The notes below the pieces were generated by a model. That model did not search any database. It was given only the letters and a program-made list of their open reading frames with translations, and was not told the origin of the DNA. A stretch of 52,964 bases of DNA from JBFWMG01 sp050251715 (GTDB taxonomy: Bacteria; Desulfobacterota; Desulfovibrionia; Desulfovibrionales; Desulfovibrionaceae): NCBI GenBank assembly GCA_050251715.1, contig JBFWMG010000027.1:1-52964 (forward strand), written 5' to 3'. The translations under genes and the position numbers were made by a program. This document shows, piece after piece, positions 17,104 to 25,826 of the stretch (the stretch's first letter is position 1; each line of letters opens with the position of its first letter).

Positions 17104-17595
17104 ATGCGAAGGTGTGCGAACGTGACAAGTTTTCTCAAGTATATCAACAAATTCTGTGCGGAAGTCTGCGGCTGGATGCTCTTTGTGGTCATGGTGCTGC
17201 TGCTCATCGACGTGGTGTGCCGCACCTTTGCCACACCGGTCATGGGCGTGGCGGAGCTGGCCATGTTCGTCATGATCGGCACCGTGTACGCGGGGCTCGC
17301 CAATTGCGAAATGAAGCACGGCCACGTCAGGGTCGATTTCTTCCTGGAACGCCTGCCCGCATCCTGGCGGCGCGGTGTGGACATTGGCATCTACCTCGTC
17401 GCCATCATCGTCGTGGCGGCCACGACCTGGTCCATGTGCGACAACGCCTGGTCCTCGTTCGTGGACAGGGAGGGCATCGCCGGAGCCATCAACTACCCGC
17501 TCTATCCGGTGAAGTTCATCATGTCCGTCGGGATGATCGTCTATCTTCTGCAACTGTTTTTGAACCTGAGCGCGTTTATCAAGAAGGCCGACTAG
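17104..17595 (+). CDS. dctQ: TRAP transporter small permease, DctQ family
   Basis: DctQ is the small four-helix membrane subunit of TRAP transporters. The 163-residue product has hydrophobic helices near 21-43, 48-68, 94-115 and 137-157, with the typical CEMKHGHVRVDFF loop (family pattern xxGHVxVD). GTG 17122 has a better spaced AAGG and would remove six residues, so the start may be there. It lies between dctP and dctM. Confidence 0.9.
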   Translation: MRRCANVTSFLKYINKFCAEVCGWMLFVVMVLLLIDVVCRTFATPVMGVAELAMFVMIGTVYAGLANCEMKHGHVRVDFFLERLPASWRRGVDIGIYLVAIIVVAATTWSMCDNAWSSFVDREGIAGAINYPLYPVKFIMSVGMIVYLLQLFLNLSAFIKKAD

Positions 17596-17652
17596 CGCGT
17601 CGCGGGCTTTAACGATTGCGCGCTTGCGGTCGCGCGCGGAGGTTGTGTTCAC

Positions 17653-18963
17653 ATGGATTTCACTCTTATCGGGATTCTGGGCATCGTCGCCCTGCTGGTG
17701 ATGCTCTTCCTTGGCCTGCACATGGCGCTCGACTTCATCCTGGTCGGCGTGCTGGGGCTCACGATCATCATCAATTTTCAGGCCGCCATGTCGCTGCTGG
17801 GCGAAACGTTGTACAACGCCATCGCCTCGCCCACGTTCTGCGTGCTGCCGTTGTTCATCCTCATGGGGGCGTTCGCCTCGCGAGGCGGATTCGCGGAGCT
17901 GGCCTACACCAACGTGCACACGATCTGTGCCCGTCTGCCCGGCGCGTTGGCCATCGCCACCTCGTTCGGGTGCGCGGTCTTCGCCTCCATCTGCGGCTCC
18001 ACCATCGCCACGGCCACCATCTTTGGCCGTCTCGCCTACCCGGAGATGAAGCGCTACAATTATGACAAGAGCTATTCCCTGGGCGCCATAGCCTGTTCGG
18101 GCAGTTTCGCGTGCATGATCCCGCCCAGCGGCATGTTCATCCTGTTCGCCATCTTTACGGACCAGTCCGTGGGCAAGCTCTTCCTGGCGGGCATCCTGCC
18201 CGGCATCGTCACGGCCATCGTCTACGCGGCAAGCATGTACCTGCGCGCCAAGATGCACCCGAAGCTCGCCCCCATCCACGCCGAAGAACGGCTGGTGACC
18301 CCCCGGCAGCGGGTCAAGGCCGGTTTCATGCTGTGGCCCATACTGCTCCTGGCGAGCCTGGTCATCGGCGGCATCTACACCGGCATGTTCACGGCCAACG
18401 AGGCGGGCGCCGTGGGCGCCTTCGGCGCGCTGGCCTTTGGCGTGATCTACGGTCGGCTGCGCAAGATCGAGCCCATCCGCTCCTCCCTGCGCGAAACCGC
18501 CAGCACCACGGCCATGCTCTTCTTCATCATCATCGCGGCCATGTACTTCAGCCGCTTCCTCACCGTGACCCGCATCCCCACCGACCTGGCCAACTTCCTG
18601 GCCTCGTGGAACGTGCACCGGCACATCGTCTTCACCGCGGTCATCGGCGTGTGGTTCTTCCTGGGCATGATTATCTACCAGGCCGCCGTGTTCGCCCTCA
18701 CCCTGCCCATCATCTTCCCGGTGCTGGTCAGCCTGGGGTACGATCCCATCTGGATCTGCGTGGTGGCCATGAAGCTGAACGAGATCGCGGGCATCACGCC
18801 GCCCGTGGGCATCAACGCCTTTGCCCTGGCCGGGGTGACGGACAGCCGCGTGGAGGATGTGTTCAAGGGCGTGCTTCCCTTCATCCTGTGCGACCTCATC
18901 GTCATCGTGATGCTGTTCCTGTGGCCCGGGATGGCCACCTTCCTGCCGGATCACATGTTCTAG
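17653..18963 (+). CDS. dctM: TRAP transporter large permease, DctM family
   Basis: DctM is the large ion-coupled permease subunit. The 436-residue product is hydrophobic throughout. It contains the family motifs GETLYNAIASPTFCVLPLFI, ICGSTIATATIFGRLAYPEM, CMIPPSGMFILFAIF, FTANEAGAVGAFGAL and NEIAGITPPVGINAFALAGV. These are the conserved loops thought to line the substrate and sodium sites. It is the last transporter gene, and a hairpin ending in T residues follows its stop. Together with dctP and dctQ it forms a complete TRAP system. Confidence 0.94.
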   Translation: MDFTLIGILGIVALLVMLFLGLHMALDFILVGVLGLTIIINFQAAMSLLGETLYNAIASPTFCVLPLFILMGAFASRGGFAELAYTNVHTICARLPGALAIATSFGCAVFASICGSTIATATIFGRLAYPEMKRYNYDKSYSLGAIACSGSFACMIPPSGMFILFAIFTDQSVGKLFLAGILPGIVTAIVYAASMYLRAKMHPKLAPIHAEERLVTPRQRVKAGFMLWPILLLASLVIGGIYTGMFTANEAGAVGAFGALAFGVIYGRLRKIEPIRSSLRETASTTAMLFFIIIAAMYFSRFLTVTRIPTDLANFLASWNVHRHIVFTAVIGVWFFLGMIIYQAAVFALTLPIIFPVLVSLGYDPIWICVVAMKLNEIAGITPPVGINAFALAGVTDSRVEDVFKGVLPFILCDLIVIVMLFLWPGMATFLPDHMF

Positions 18964-18968
18964 ACCGG

Positions 18969-18995
18969 AAGGGAGCGGGCAACGCCCGCTCCTTT
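18969..18995 (+). terminator. Terminator after dctM
   Basis: A stem of about 12 bp (core GGAGCGGGC-AAC-GCCCGCTCC) is followed by TTTCATTT. It lies between dctM and the M20 hydrolase gene and would partly uncouple the two. Confidence 0.7.
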
Positions 18996-19046
18996 CATTT
19001 CGTCCCTTCGCGGGCCCGACCCGTTTCCCAAACCCAAGGAGCGACC

Positions 19047-20354
19047 ATGGCCGACGCCATCCATCACATGTTGCAAGACCTCGAACCCGACCTCATCGGC
19101 TTTCGCCGCGCGCTGCACGCCCATGCCGAGAGCGGGTGGACCGAGTTCTGGACCACGGATTTCATCGCCGCCGTGCTGGAAAAGGCCGGATACCGCGTGA
19201 CCCTGGGCAAGGCGGTCATGGACGCGTCGGCGCGCATGGGCCTGCCCGACGACGCCACGCTGGACGCGGCCGCGCGCCGCGCCGTGGAAGAAGGCGCCGA
19301 CCCGGACCGCGTGGCCCTCATGCGGGGCGGCTTCACCGGCCTGGTGGCGGACCTCCGGCCCGAGCCCGCTCCGACAATCGCCCTGCGCTTCGATATCGAC
19401 GCCCTGCCCATGGCCGAGTGCGCCGAAGACGGCCACCGCCCGGCCCGCGACGGGTTCGCCTCGCGCCACGCCTGCAACTGCCACGCCTGCGGCCACGACG
19501 GCAACAGCGCCATCGGCCTGGGCCTCGCCCTCGCCCTGGCCAAACTGGGCGACCGCATCCCCGGCAACGTGCGCCTCATCTTCCAGCCCGCCGAAGAAGG
19601 CGTGCGCGGCGCGCTGCCCATGGTCAAGGCGGGCGTGGTGGACGGCGTGCGGGCGTTCCTCAGCTGCCATGTGGGGTTCAAGGCGCTGCATACCGGCGAG
19701 ATCATCCTCGGCACCAGCGAATTTCTGGCCACCAGCAAGTTCGACGTGACCTACACCGGCGTGTCGTCCCATGCGGGCGCATTTCCCGAAGAAGGCAAGA
19801 ACGCGCTGCTCGCCGCTGCCGCCGCCACCCTCAACCTGCACGCCATCCCCCGCCATTCCGGCGGCGCCACCCGCATCACCGTGGGGCGCCTCGACGCGGG
19901 CGAAGGCCGCAACATCATCCCCTCCCGGGCGTTCATGCGCGCCGAAACAAGGGGCGAAACCACGGCGCTGAACGAATACATGCTGGACAAGGCCAAACGG
20001 GTGCTGGAACACGCGGCCCAGATGTACGACGTGGGGTGCGATTTCCAGATCGTGGGCGGCTGCGGCGGCGGATACAGCGACCCCGCCATGGTCGCCGTCA
20101 TGCGCAAAACCACGGCCCAGGTGCCGTTCTTCAAGGAGGAACTCGTCCGCGAACACGTGGCCTTCGGCGCCAGCGACGACGTGAGCGAATTCATGAACGC
20201 CGTCCAGGCCCAGGGCGGCATCGCCTCCTATGCCATGATCGGCACCGAACTGGCGGCAGGCCACCACAACTTCCGCTTCGACTTCAACGAGGCGGTCATC
20301 GCTCCGGCAGCGGAACTGCTGGTGCGCACCGTGCTGGAACTGGGTGAAGGGTAG
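19047..20354 (+). CDS. M20 family amidohydrolase, AbgA/aminoacylase-like
   Basis: The 435-residue metallohydrolase likely cleaves an amide such as an N-acyl amino acid or p-aminobenzoyl-glutamate. Visible motifs are the N-terminal FRRALHAHAESGWTEF, the metal-binding NCHACGHDGNSA, the catalytic/metal FQPAEEG, HVGFKAL, the dimerisation-domain GVSSHAGAFPEEGKNAL, and the C-terminal HHNFRFDFNE. AAGGAG precedes ATG 19047. An insertion of about 35 residues after GKAVMDASA resembles AbgA rather than simple IAA hydrolases. It follows the TRAP operon on the same strand after a terminator-like hairpin, suggesting that it processes the imported substrate. Confidence 0.87.
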   Translation: MADAIHHMLQDLEPDLIGFRRALHAHAESGWTEFWTTDFIAAVLEKAGYRVTLGKAVMDASARMGLPDDATLDAAARRAVEEGADPDRVALMRGGFTGLVADLRPEPAPTIALRFDIDALPMAECAEDGHRPARDGFASRHACNCHACGHDGNSAIGLGLALALAKLGDRIPGNVRLIFQPAEEGVRGALPMVKAGVVDGVRAFLSCHVGFKALHTGEIILGTSEFLATSKFDVTYTGVSSHAGAFPEEGKNALLAAAAATLNLHAIPRHSGGATRITVGRLDAGEGRNIIPSRAFMRAETRGETTALNEYMLDKAKRVLEHAAQMYDVGCDFQIVGGCGGGYSDPAMVAVMRKTTAQVPFFKEELVREHVAFGASDDVSEFMNAVQAQGGIASYAMIGTELAAGHHNFRFDFNEAVIAPAAELLVRTVLELGEG

Positions 20355-20383
20355 CGCGGCGGGGCGGGGCGGGGGAAACGGAG

Positions 20384-20682
20384 GAAGATTTCGCGTCGGG
20401 GCGACGCGACCAGGCTACGCGCCTGGACTGCGGCAGCGCAACGGCGCTGCACCCGTTTAGGCGGATGAGGACGCGGGGAAGGCTGGCGTGACGGCGCGAT
20501 GAGAGAGGGAGAGAGGACGGCGTGGTCGGCAGGCGCGGTTGGCCCTCAGTCCAGACTTGGCAAAGAAAAGGTGGGGTTCGGCGGGATGGGAAAACGACCT
20601 CCCATCCTTCTGAAACCCACCTTCACTTTGTCAATTCCGCACTGCCCCCCATGGGGCTGGCGCCCCATACCCCGGTTTATGC
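20384..20682 (+). repeat. ~300-bp hairpin-rich repeat, left copy
   Basis: This copy is collinear with the reverse complement of 20838-21139. Shared blocks in order are AGATTTCGCG, GGCTACGCGCC-type hairpin, TGGACTGCGGCA, CTGCACCC, CGGCGCGATGAGA, CAGTCCA, AAGAAAAGG, GGGAAAACGACCTCCCAT, ACTGCCCCC, TGGGGCT and ACCCCGGTT. At least five nested hairpins are seen; where the copies differ, the two sides of a stem change together. No coding potential is apparent. Confidence 0.8.
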
Positions 20683-20837
20683 TGGCGCAAAAGGTGGGGG
20701 AAAGAATAAAGAAAAATAATGGGGTTTTTGAGTCTGTGCTTTCACTATGAGCATGGCGACGAGCCAGCTACATATTTTTGAACGCGCTCTATCGTTCCCG
20801 TACGCCTTGCCGACCCGTTTTCTCCCCCGTCCCCATA

Positions 20838-21139
20838 CAACCGGGAACCGGGGTTTGGGGCGGAGCCCCAATGGGGGCAGTTCACCATTTGTTGGAAAGG
20901 GGTTTTCGAGGGAATGGGAGGTCGTTTTCCCATTCCCTCGAAAACCCCTTTTCTTCAAAGAGTGGACTGTGGCGCACGCACAACCTCCCGCCACCACCGC
21001 TTCCACCCTCTCCTCATCTCATCGCGCCGTAGTGTCAGTCCCGCCCGAACCCTCGTCCGCCTACCGGGGTGCAGGGGATCATCCCCTGCCGCAGTCCAGG
21101 GCGCGTAGCCCTGGTCGCGCGCAGCGCGAAATCTTGCCG
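20838..21139 (-). repeat. ~300-bp hairpin-rich repeat, right copy (inverted)
   Basis: This is the inverted partner of 20384-20682, separated from it by about 155 bp of lower-GC DNA. It contains a 24-bp perfect stem (20896-20919 with 20928-20951), GCAGGGGAT-CATCCCCTGC near 21071-21089, and CCAGGGCGCG-TAGCCCTGG near 21096-21114. The rest of the 822-bp gene-free stretch (20355-21176) is only these two copies and the short spacer. Confidence 0.8.
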
Positions 21140-21176
21140 TTTTTTTCCACTTCCTTCCGCTCGACCGTACCCCGGT

Positions 21177-22286
21177 CTACTTGTCGTCTCCACCGCCCAG
21201 GGCGGACGAGATGGAGTCGAAGATGGAGCTGCCTGTGCCCAGGGACATGAGTTGGATGCGGGCGAGGTGTTCCACGTCTTCGGACAGGGCGAGGGCTTCT
21301 TGCAGGTTTTCGCCCCAGCAGACGAGGCCGTGGTTGCGCATGAACACGGCCTGGCAGGTTTTGGATGCCTCGGACACGGCTTTGGCGAGCACGCCGGTGC
21401 CAGGGGCGTGGGCCGGTGCCTGGGCGAAGTTTTTGCGCATGACCTCGGATTCGAAGAGGGGCACGTCGAGGAGTTTGTCTTCGGGCACGCGCAGGCTGAG
21501 GGCGAGCAGGTGTGGCGGGTGGGTGTGCACGATGGCCCAGGCTTTGGGTTGGGCGTCGTAGGTTTCGAGGTGCATGCCGGTTTCGGACGAGGGGCGGCCT
21601 TTGTCCAGGCGTTTGCCCGTGGTCAGGTCCACGCTGGTCAGGTCGCCGGGCAGCAGGTAGCCTTTGGCCGATCCGGAGCAGGTGATGACCACGCTGTTGC
21701 CCAGGCGCACGCTGACGTTGCCGTGGCAGCCGCGCAGGAGGCCCGATGTCCAGGCGCGCAGGCAGGTGGTCTGGATGGCCTCGCCCACTTCGGAGGGGAT
21801 GGATTCGCCCCAGTTGTCCGGTTCGGGTGAGGCGGGGGAGGCCGCCTGTGCGGTGCGTTGGGCGCTGCGGTCCGCGGCGTCCTCCATGGGCGTGGCGCGC
21901 AGGGGTTTGATGTCGATGACGGGGGTGCCGTCGAGTACTTCCAGGGGCGCGACGCGCAGGCGGGTGGGCGACTCGAAGCCCACAAGGGTGACCTCGTGCA
22001 TACCCATGGGGTTGGGACGGTCGGGTGAGCGGGTGGCGAACACGCCGCGCAGGGGATTGTCGGGGTTGCCGCGCGGGTGCACCTTGAGGTGGTTGCGTCC
22101 GGCCTGGTGCAGCCAGGTGAAGAGCACGAGCCGTTGTCCTTCCCGCAGCCCGTCCAGGGCATCGGCGAACACGGGTTCGATGGCCACGACCGCCTCGATG
22201 CCCCCTTCGTCTTCCATTTTGGGGCACTGGTCCCGATCCGTATAATCCGATTTTACCCAACCGATGATCTGTAATTCCTTGTCCAT
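21177..22286 (-). CDS. Fusion of TrmO-like tRNA methyltransferase and class II aldolase/adducin domain
   Basis: The 369-residue protein combines two normally separate domains. Residues ~1-135 match TsaA/TrmO, which N6-methylates t6A37 of tRNA-Thr using SAM: HQAGRNHLKVHPRG and GVFATRSPDRPNPMGMHEVTL are its hallmark motifs. A Pro/Ala/Ser linker (~136-158) leads to a class II aldolase/adducin domain (~160-365) with GCHGNVSVRLG, ITCSGSAKGYLLPGDL, the acidic SSETGMHLE, the zinc-binding HTHPPHLLALS and MRNHGLVCWG. Key residues of both halves appear intact. ATG 22286 starts MDKELQIIGWVKSDYTD, typical of TrmO. The gene is monocistronic. The aldolase substrate (a sugar phosphate or methylthioribulose-type) is unknown, as is any link between the activities. 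Confidence 0.88.
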   Translation of the reverse strand: MDKELQIIGWVKSDYTDRDQCPKMEDEGGIEAVVAIEPVFADALDGLREGQRLVLFTWLHQAGRNHLKVHPRGNPDNPLRGVFATRSPDRPNPMGMHEVTLVGFESPTRLRVAPLEVLDGTPVIDIKPLRATPMEDAADRSAQRTAQAASPASPEPDNWGESIPSEVGEAIQTTCLRAWTSGLLRGCHGNVSVRLGNSVVITCSGSAKGYLLPGDLTSVDLTTGKRLDKGRPSSETGMHLETYDAQPKAWAIVHTHPPHLLALSLRVPEDKLLDVPLFESEVMRKNFAQAPAHAPGTGVLAKAVSEASKTCQAVFMRNHGLVCWGENLQEALALSEDVEHLARIQLMSLGTGSSIFDSISSALGGGDDK

Positions 22287-22514
22287 GCATGGCCGTCCTT
22301 GGTTAACGTGCGCGGATTATGGGTGCGGGTGTGGGCTATGGCAAGGTTTTTTTGCAGTATGGCGGGGCGTGGGATGGCAGGCCATGTGCTTTGCCGCGCC
22401 GTTTCTTGCGCTGGCACGCGGCTTCGCTGGGAGGGTGCGCTGGCCATGTTTGAGGCGGCTCGGTTTTCCCGGCAAGCAGTGTCATGGAAGGAAAGGGGGC
22501 GGGGGATGAGTGGT

Positions 22515-22559
22515 GCGGAGAGGGAAGGGGGAGGAGGTAAAAGCCCCTTCCCTCTCCGC
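22515..22559 (-). terminator. 16-bp hairpin downstream of the Cache chemoreceptor gene
   Basis: GCGGAGAGGGAAGGGG and CCCCTTCCCTCTCCGC pair perfectly around a 13-nt loop, 9 bases after the chemoreceptor stop. There is no T-tract beyond the stem, so termination is inferred only from the position. Confidence 0.6.
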
Positions 22560-22567
22560 GTGGGCCG

Positions 22568-24394
22568 TTACGCGCTTTGGCCCTCTGCCTTGAGTTGGTT
22601 GATGAGACCCATGAGCGCTGAGGTCTGTTCCGCCAGTTCGGCCAGCGCCACGGTGGTTTCCTGCACGCTATGCGACGCGCTTTGCGCTATGGCGTTGATC
22701 TCCTCCACGGAGCGGTTGATTTCCTCGGTGGCGGCGGACTGCTCCTCGGCGGCCGTGGCGATGGCCCTGATCTGCTCGGCGGAACGTTCCGCGCCGATGA
22801 CGATTTCGGACAGCACCTGTCCCGATTCGTTGGACATGGCGGTGGCGCGCGCAAGATCCTTGGCCGCCGCGTCCATGGCCGCCACGTTTTGCGCCGCCAC
22901 GGTCTGGATGGCGTTTATGGAGTCGGTGACTTCCTTGGTGGCGCTCATGGTCTTTTCCGCCAGCTTGCGCACCTCGTCCGCCACCACGGCGAATCCTCGC
23001 CCGGCTTCGCCCGCGCGCGCCGCTTCGATGGCCGCGTTGAGCGCAAGCAGGTTGGTCTGGTCCGCGATATCGTTGATGACCCCGATGATGTTGCCGATGG
23101 CCTGGGCTTGGCCGTCCAGGTGGGTCATGGCCGTCTTGAGCGCCGAGGCCTTCTGCTCGGTGGCTCCCAGCGCCTTGATGGTGTTTTCCACCACCTGCGC
23201 GCCGTTTTCCGCCTTGGACTGGGTCACCGCGCCCTCGTCCGCCGCGTTGCCCGCGTTTCTGGCCACCTCCATGATCGTGGCGGTCATCTCTTCCATGGCC
23301 GTGGCCGTGGTCTGGATGCGGTCGCATTGCGTTTCGGAGCCGGTGCGCACCTCTTCGGCCTGCACGGATATTTCCTCGGCCGCCGCGGCAAGGCGCTCGG
23401 CGACCTGCTCCAGGGCCATGGCGGCGTGGAGCATGCCCTCGGCCTTGGCCCGTTCCGCCTTGGTCCGCGCCTCCTCGGCCTCTTGGGTGGCCAGGGTGCT
23501 TTGGTGCGCCTTCTCTTCCGCCAGACGGGTCTTGTCCGTGATCTCGGCCAGATTGCGCTTGAGCGTGGCCACCATGTTGCCGAGCGCGGTGTTGAGCACC
23601 CCTATCTCGCTGCGTCCCTCATCCGCGAGCACCACGTCCAGGTTGCCTCCGGCCACCTGGCTGGCGGCCTCGGTGGCCGCCTTGATGGGCAGCACGATGC
23701 CCCGGATCATGCCCCAGGACAGGGGGAGGACCACAAGCAGGAAGATTGCCGCGACCACCGAAAGGATGGTGGTGGTCATGCTGCGCACAACCTCCTCGAT
23801 GGCGGTGCGGATGTCTTCCTTGGTCTCCTCGACATTGTCGATGTAGATGCCGGAGCCGATCCAGAAGTCCGTGCCGGGAATCGCTTCCGCATAGCTGAGC
23901 TTGGGCTGGTCGCCCTTGTTGGGCTTTGGAAAGACATATTGCACGAAGCCGCCGCCAGCGTCGGCCTGCTTGGCCAGTTCGCGGACAAAGTAGATGCCGT
24001 TCTTGTCCATGGAGGCGGCCATATCCTTTCCCTGCAGTTCCTTCTTGGGGGGCAGGGCCACGTTTACGGTGCCCTTGTAGACGAAAAAGTAGCCCGACTT
24101 GTCGGCCTCGTAGCGGATGGGGTCCACGGCCTTGCGGATGATGGCGAGGCGCGCCTCGTCGTCCGGGGCGTCCTTGATGGTCTCTCCCAGCGACAGGGCC
24201 ATGCTGTGCGTGGCGACCTGGAGCTTGGCTTTCTGGTCGGCAAGCATGATCCGCTGTGTTTCGCTCACGCCCAGATCCTTGATGGACGTTGTTTCGCCCA
24301 GAAAGGACACCACGACGCCAGCCAGGAAGAGGACCATGAGTCCGAGCAGTAGATAGACGCGAAATCCCACGGAATAGTTCTTGAAAACTTGCAT
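22568..24394 (-). CDS. Methyl-accepting chemotaxis protein with periplasmic Cache domain
   Basis: The 608-residue chemoreceptor has a membrane helix near 10-32 and a periplasmic single-Cache region near 33-190. That region contains KSGYFFVYKGTVNVALPP, GKDMAASMDKNG, GGFVQYVFPKPN and AIPGTDFWIGSGIYIDNVE, the signature of small-molecule-sensing sCache_2 domains. A second helix lies near 200-222, followed by HAMP and a long coiled-coil signalling domain with DQTNLLALNAAIEAARAGE at its tip. ATG 24394 has AGGAGG in front; an upstream in-frame ATG lacks one. It ends ...LINQLKAEGQSA without a CheR-binding pentapeptide. The ligand is unknown; carboxylates are common for this Cache class. Confidence 0.92.
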   Translation of the reverse strand: MQVFKNYSVGFRVYLLLGLMVLFLAGVVVSFLGETTSIKDLGVSETQRIMLADQKAKLQVATHSMALSLGETIKDAPDDEARLAIIRKAVDPIRYEADKSGYFFVYKGTVNVALPPKKELQGKDMAASMDKNGIYFVRELAKQADAGGGFVQYVFPKPNKGDQPKLSYAEAIPGTDFWIGSGIYIDNVEETKEDIRTAIEEVVRSMTTTILSVVAAIFLLVVLPLSWGMIRGIVLPIKAATEAASQVAGGNLDVVLADEGRSEIGVLNTALGNMVATLKRNLAEITDKTRLAEEKAHQSTLATQEAEEARTKAERAKAEGMLHAAMALEQVAERLAAAAEEISVQAEEVRTGSETQCDRIQTTATAMEEMTATIMEVARNAGNAADEGAVTQSKAENGAQVVENTIKALGATEQKASALKTAMTHLDGQAQAIGNIIGVINDIADQTNLLALNAAIEAARAGEAGRGFAVVADEVRKLAEKTMSATKEVTDSINAIQTVAAQNVAAMDAAAKDLARATAMSNESGQVLSEIVIGAERSAEQIRAIATAAEEQSAATEEINRSVEEINAIAQSASHSVQETTVALAELAEQTSALMGLINQLKAEGQSA

Positions 24395-24478
24395 GCGAGA
24401 GCCTCCTGCATGGGGACGGGGAAATGGATTGGGTACGATACTAACATAGTATGCTTGAGGAGGCCAGCCTGCGCGGCG

Positions 24479-24568
24479 AAATTGTCGAGCAGGCGCGTAC
24501 GCCACTGACTCTGCCAAATCAGGCACGCGGTTAGCTCCAAAATTGTCGCGCGGGAGCGTATGCCACTG
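24479..24568 (+). repeat. Pair of 29-bp direct repeats upstream of the Cache chemoreceptor gene
   Basis: 24479-24507 and 24540-24568 match at 25 of 29 positions with a 61-bp period; both begin AAATTGTCG and end GCCACTG. They lie 85-175 bp upstream of the chemoreceptor start codon, in the gap before thiL. They could be tandem regulator sites or a local duplication. Confidence 0.45.
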
Positions 24569-24634
24569 GGAATGGGGGGCGCTGGTGGGGGGCTGGGGGG
24601 CTAGCGCATGTTAGGATTGAAACAATGCGAGGCT

Positions 24635-24659
24635 TTGCAATAATGAAGCATTATTGCAA
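24635..24659. terminator. 11-bp perfect hairpin downstream of thiL
   Basis: TTGCAATAATG and CATTATTGCAA flank AAG, 45 bases after the thiL stop. It is AT-rich compared with its surroundings and lacks a T-tract. It may end the uvrD-thiL transcript or act as an operator. Confidence 0.45.
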
Positions 24660-24703
24660 CAAAATGCATAAGAGCATCGCATCTTTTTCAAAGGTACGAT
24701 GCG

Positions 24704-25825
24704 CTAGATGGAAAAGTGGTCGAATCCGGAATGATGAAAAGATGCGCCGTTGACCAGGAGGCCTGGGGCGGGGGTCACCGCACCGATGGGAGAGAGCGCG
24801 CCGTGCGGGGCCACGCGCGTGGCAAGGGCGTCGATGGCGCTGGCGGGGGCCGCGCCGAGCAGGGCGTAGTCCTCGCCGCCCTGGACCGCGTGCGTGACGG
24901 GATCCAGGCCGTGCGCCGCGCAGAACGCGGCCAGTTCGGGATGCAGGCCGCGCGGTTCGATGGCCAGGGCCGCGCCCAGTCCGGAGCCATGGTCCGCGCC
25001 GATGAGGCGGGGCACGTCGCTGGCCAGGCCGTCCGACACGTCCATGAGCGACAGCCGGTCCGCCAGATCCAGCGCATCGGCGGCCTCGGCCAGGGCCAGG
25101 CCCGCCTCCACCAGCGGGTTGGGGCGCAGATGCGTGAGCGTGGCCGAGGGGTAGGCCTCCGTGGCCGCGCTCACGGTGGCGCTGAGCCCGTTGTGGGCGT
25201 CTTGGGCCTGGGGGGAGGCTGCCAGCGTCCGCTCCAGGGCCATGAGGCCGGTGCGGGCCAGACCCAGGCCGCGCAGGCCGGGCAGGGCCACGCCACTGAC
25301 CACGAAAAGCACGTCGCCGGGCCGCGCCGCGCCGCGCGTGAGCAGCGCGCCGCGCCGTTCGCCCCATACGGTGATGCACGCGCCCGCCTTGGCCGCGCGG
25401 CTCACGTCGCCGCCCACCAGGGGCATGTGCCAGCGCGCGGCCAGCCCGGCCATGCCCTCGAAAAAGGCGTCCCACCAGGCCGCGTCCAGGCCGGGCCGCA
25501 CCATGAGCCCCAGGGTGAACCCCGTGGGCTGCGCGCCCATGGCCGCGATGTCGCTCACGTTCACGGCCAGAGCCTTGTGTCCGGCGTCGGCTGCGGAAAA
25601 ATAGGCGGTGCGGAAGTGCACGTCTTCCAGAAACAGGTCGGTGGACACGCAGACGGGGTTTTGTTGGTCGAGCACGGCGCAGTCGTCGCCACGCCCCAGC
25701 AGCACGCCCCGGCCGCCGCGTGCGAAATGGCGGTCGATGCACGCCAGGAAGGCGTTTTCAGAAAGCAGGGCGCCCGCGCCGGACGCGCCGGGCTGCGAGG
25801 GCGCGGGGGCTGGGCGCTTGGCCAT
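24704..25825 (-). CDS. thiL: Thiamine-monophosphate kinase
   Basis: ThiL phosphorylates thiamine monophosphate to thiamine diphosphate with ATP, the last step of cofactor synthesis. The 373-residue product has the AIR-synthase/ThiL fold motifs: LLGRGDDCAVLD near residue 42, STDLFLEDVHF, KALAVNVSDIAAMGAQP, PLVGGDVSRA and LMDVSDGLASDVPRL. It is a little longer than E. coli ThiL (325 residues). ATG 25825 (MAKRPAP) was chosen; upstream in-frame sequence overlaps the small peptide gene. The stop of that gene lies 1 base before this start, so it is the third gene of a tight uvrD-peptide-thiL operon. Confidence 0.92.
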   Translation of the reverse strand: MAKRPAPAPSQPGASGAGALLSENAFLACIDRHFARGGRGVLLGRGDDCAVLDQQNPVCVSTDLFLEDVHFRTAYFSAADAGHKALAVNVSDIAAMGAQPTGFTLGLMVRPGLDAAWWDAFFEGMAGLAARWHMPLVGGDVSRAAKAGACITVWGERRGALLTRGAARPGDVLFVVSGVALPGLRGLGLARTGLMALERTLAASPQAQDAHNGLSATVSAATEAYPSATLTHLRPNPLVEAGLALAEAADALDLADRLSLMDVSDGLASDVPRLIGADHGSGLGAALAIEPRGLHPELAAFCAAHGLDPVTHAVQGGEDYALLGAAPASAIDALATRVAPHGALSPIGAVTPAPGLLVNGASFHHSGFDHFSI

Positions 25826-25826
25826 G

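Noticed and set aside
15940..18954. Open frame of about 1,000 codons antisense to the TRAP operon
   Set aside because: It covers three recognisable transporter genes on the other strand and has no family-like sequence of its own.
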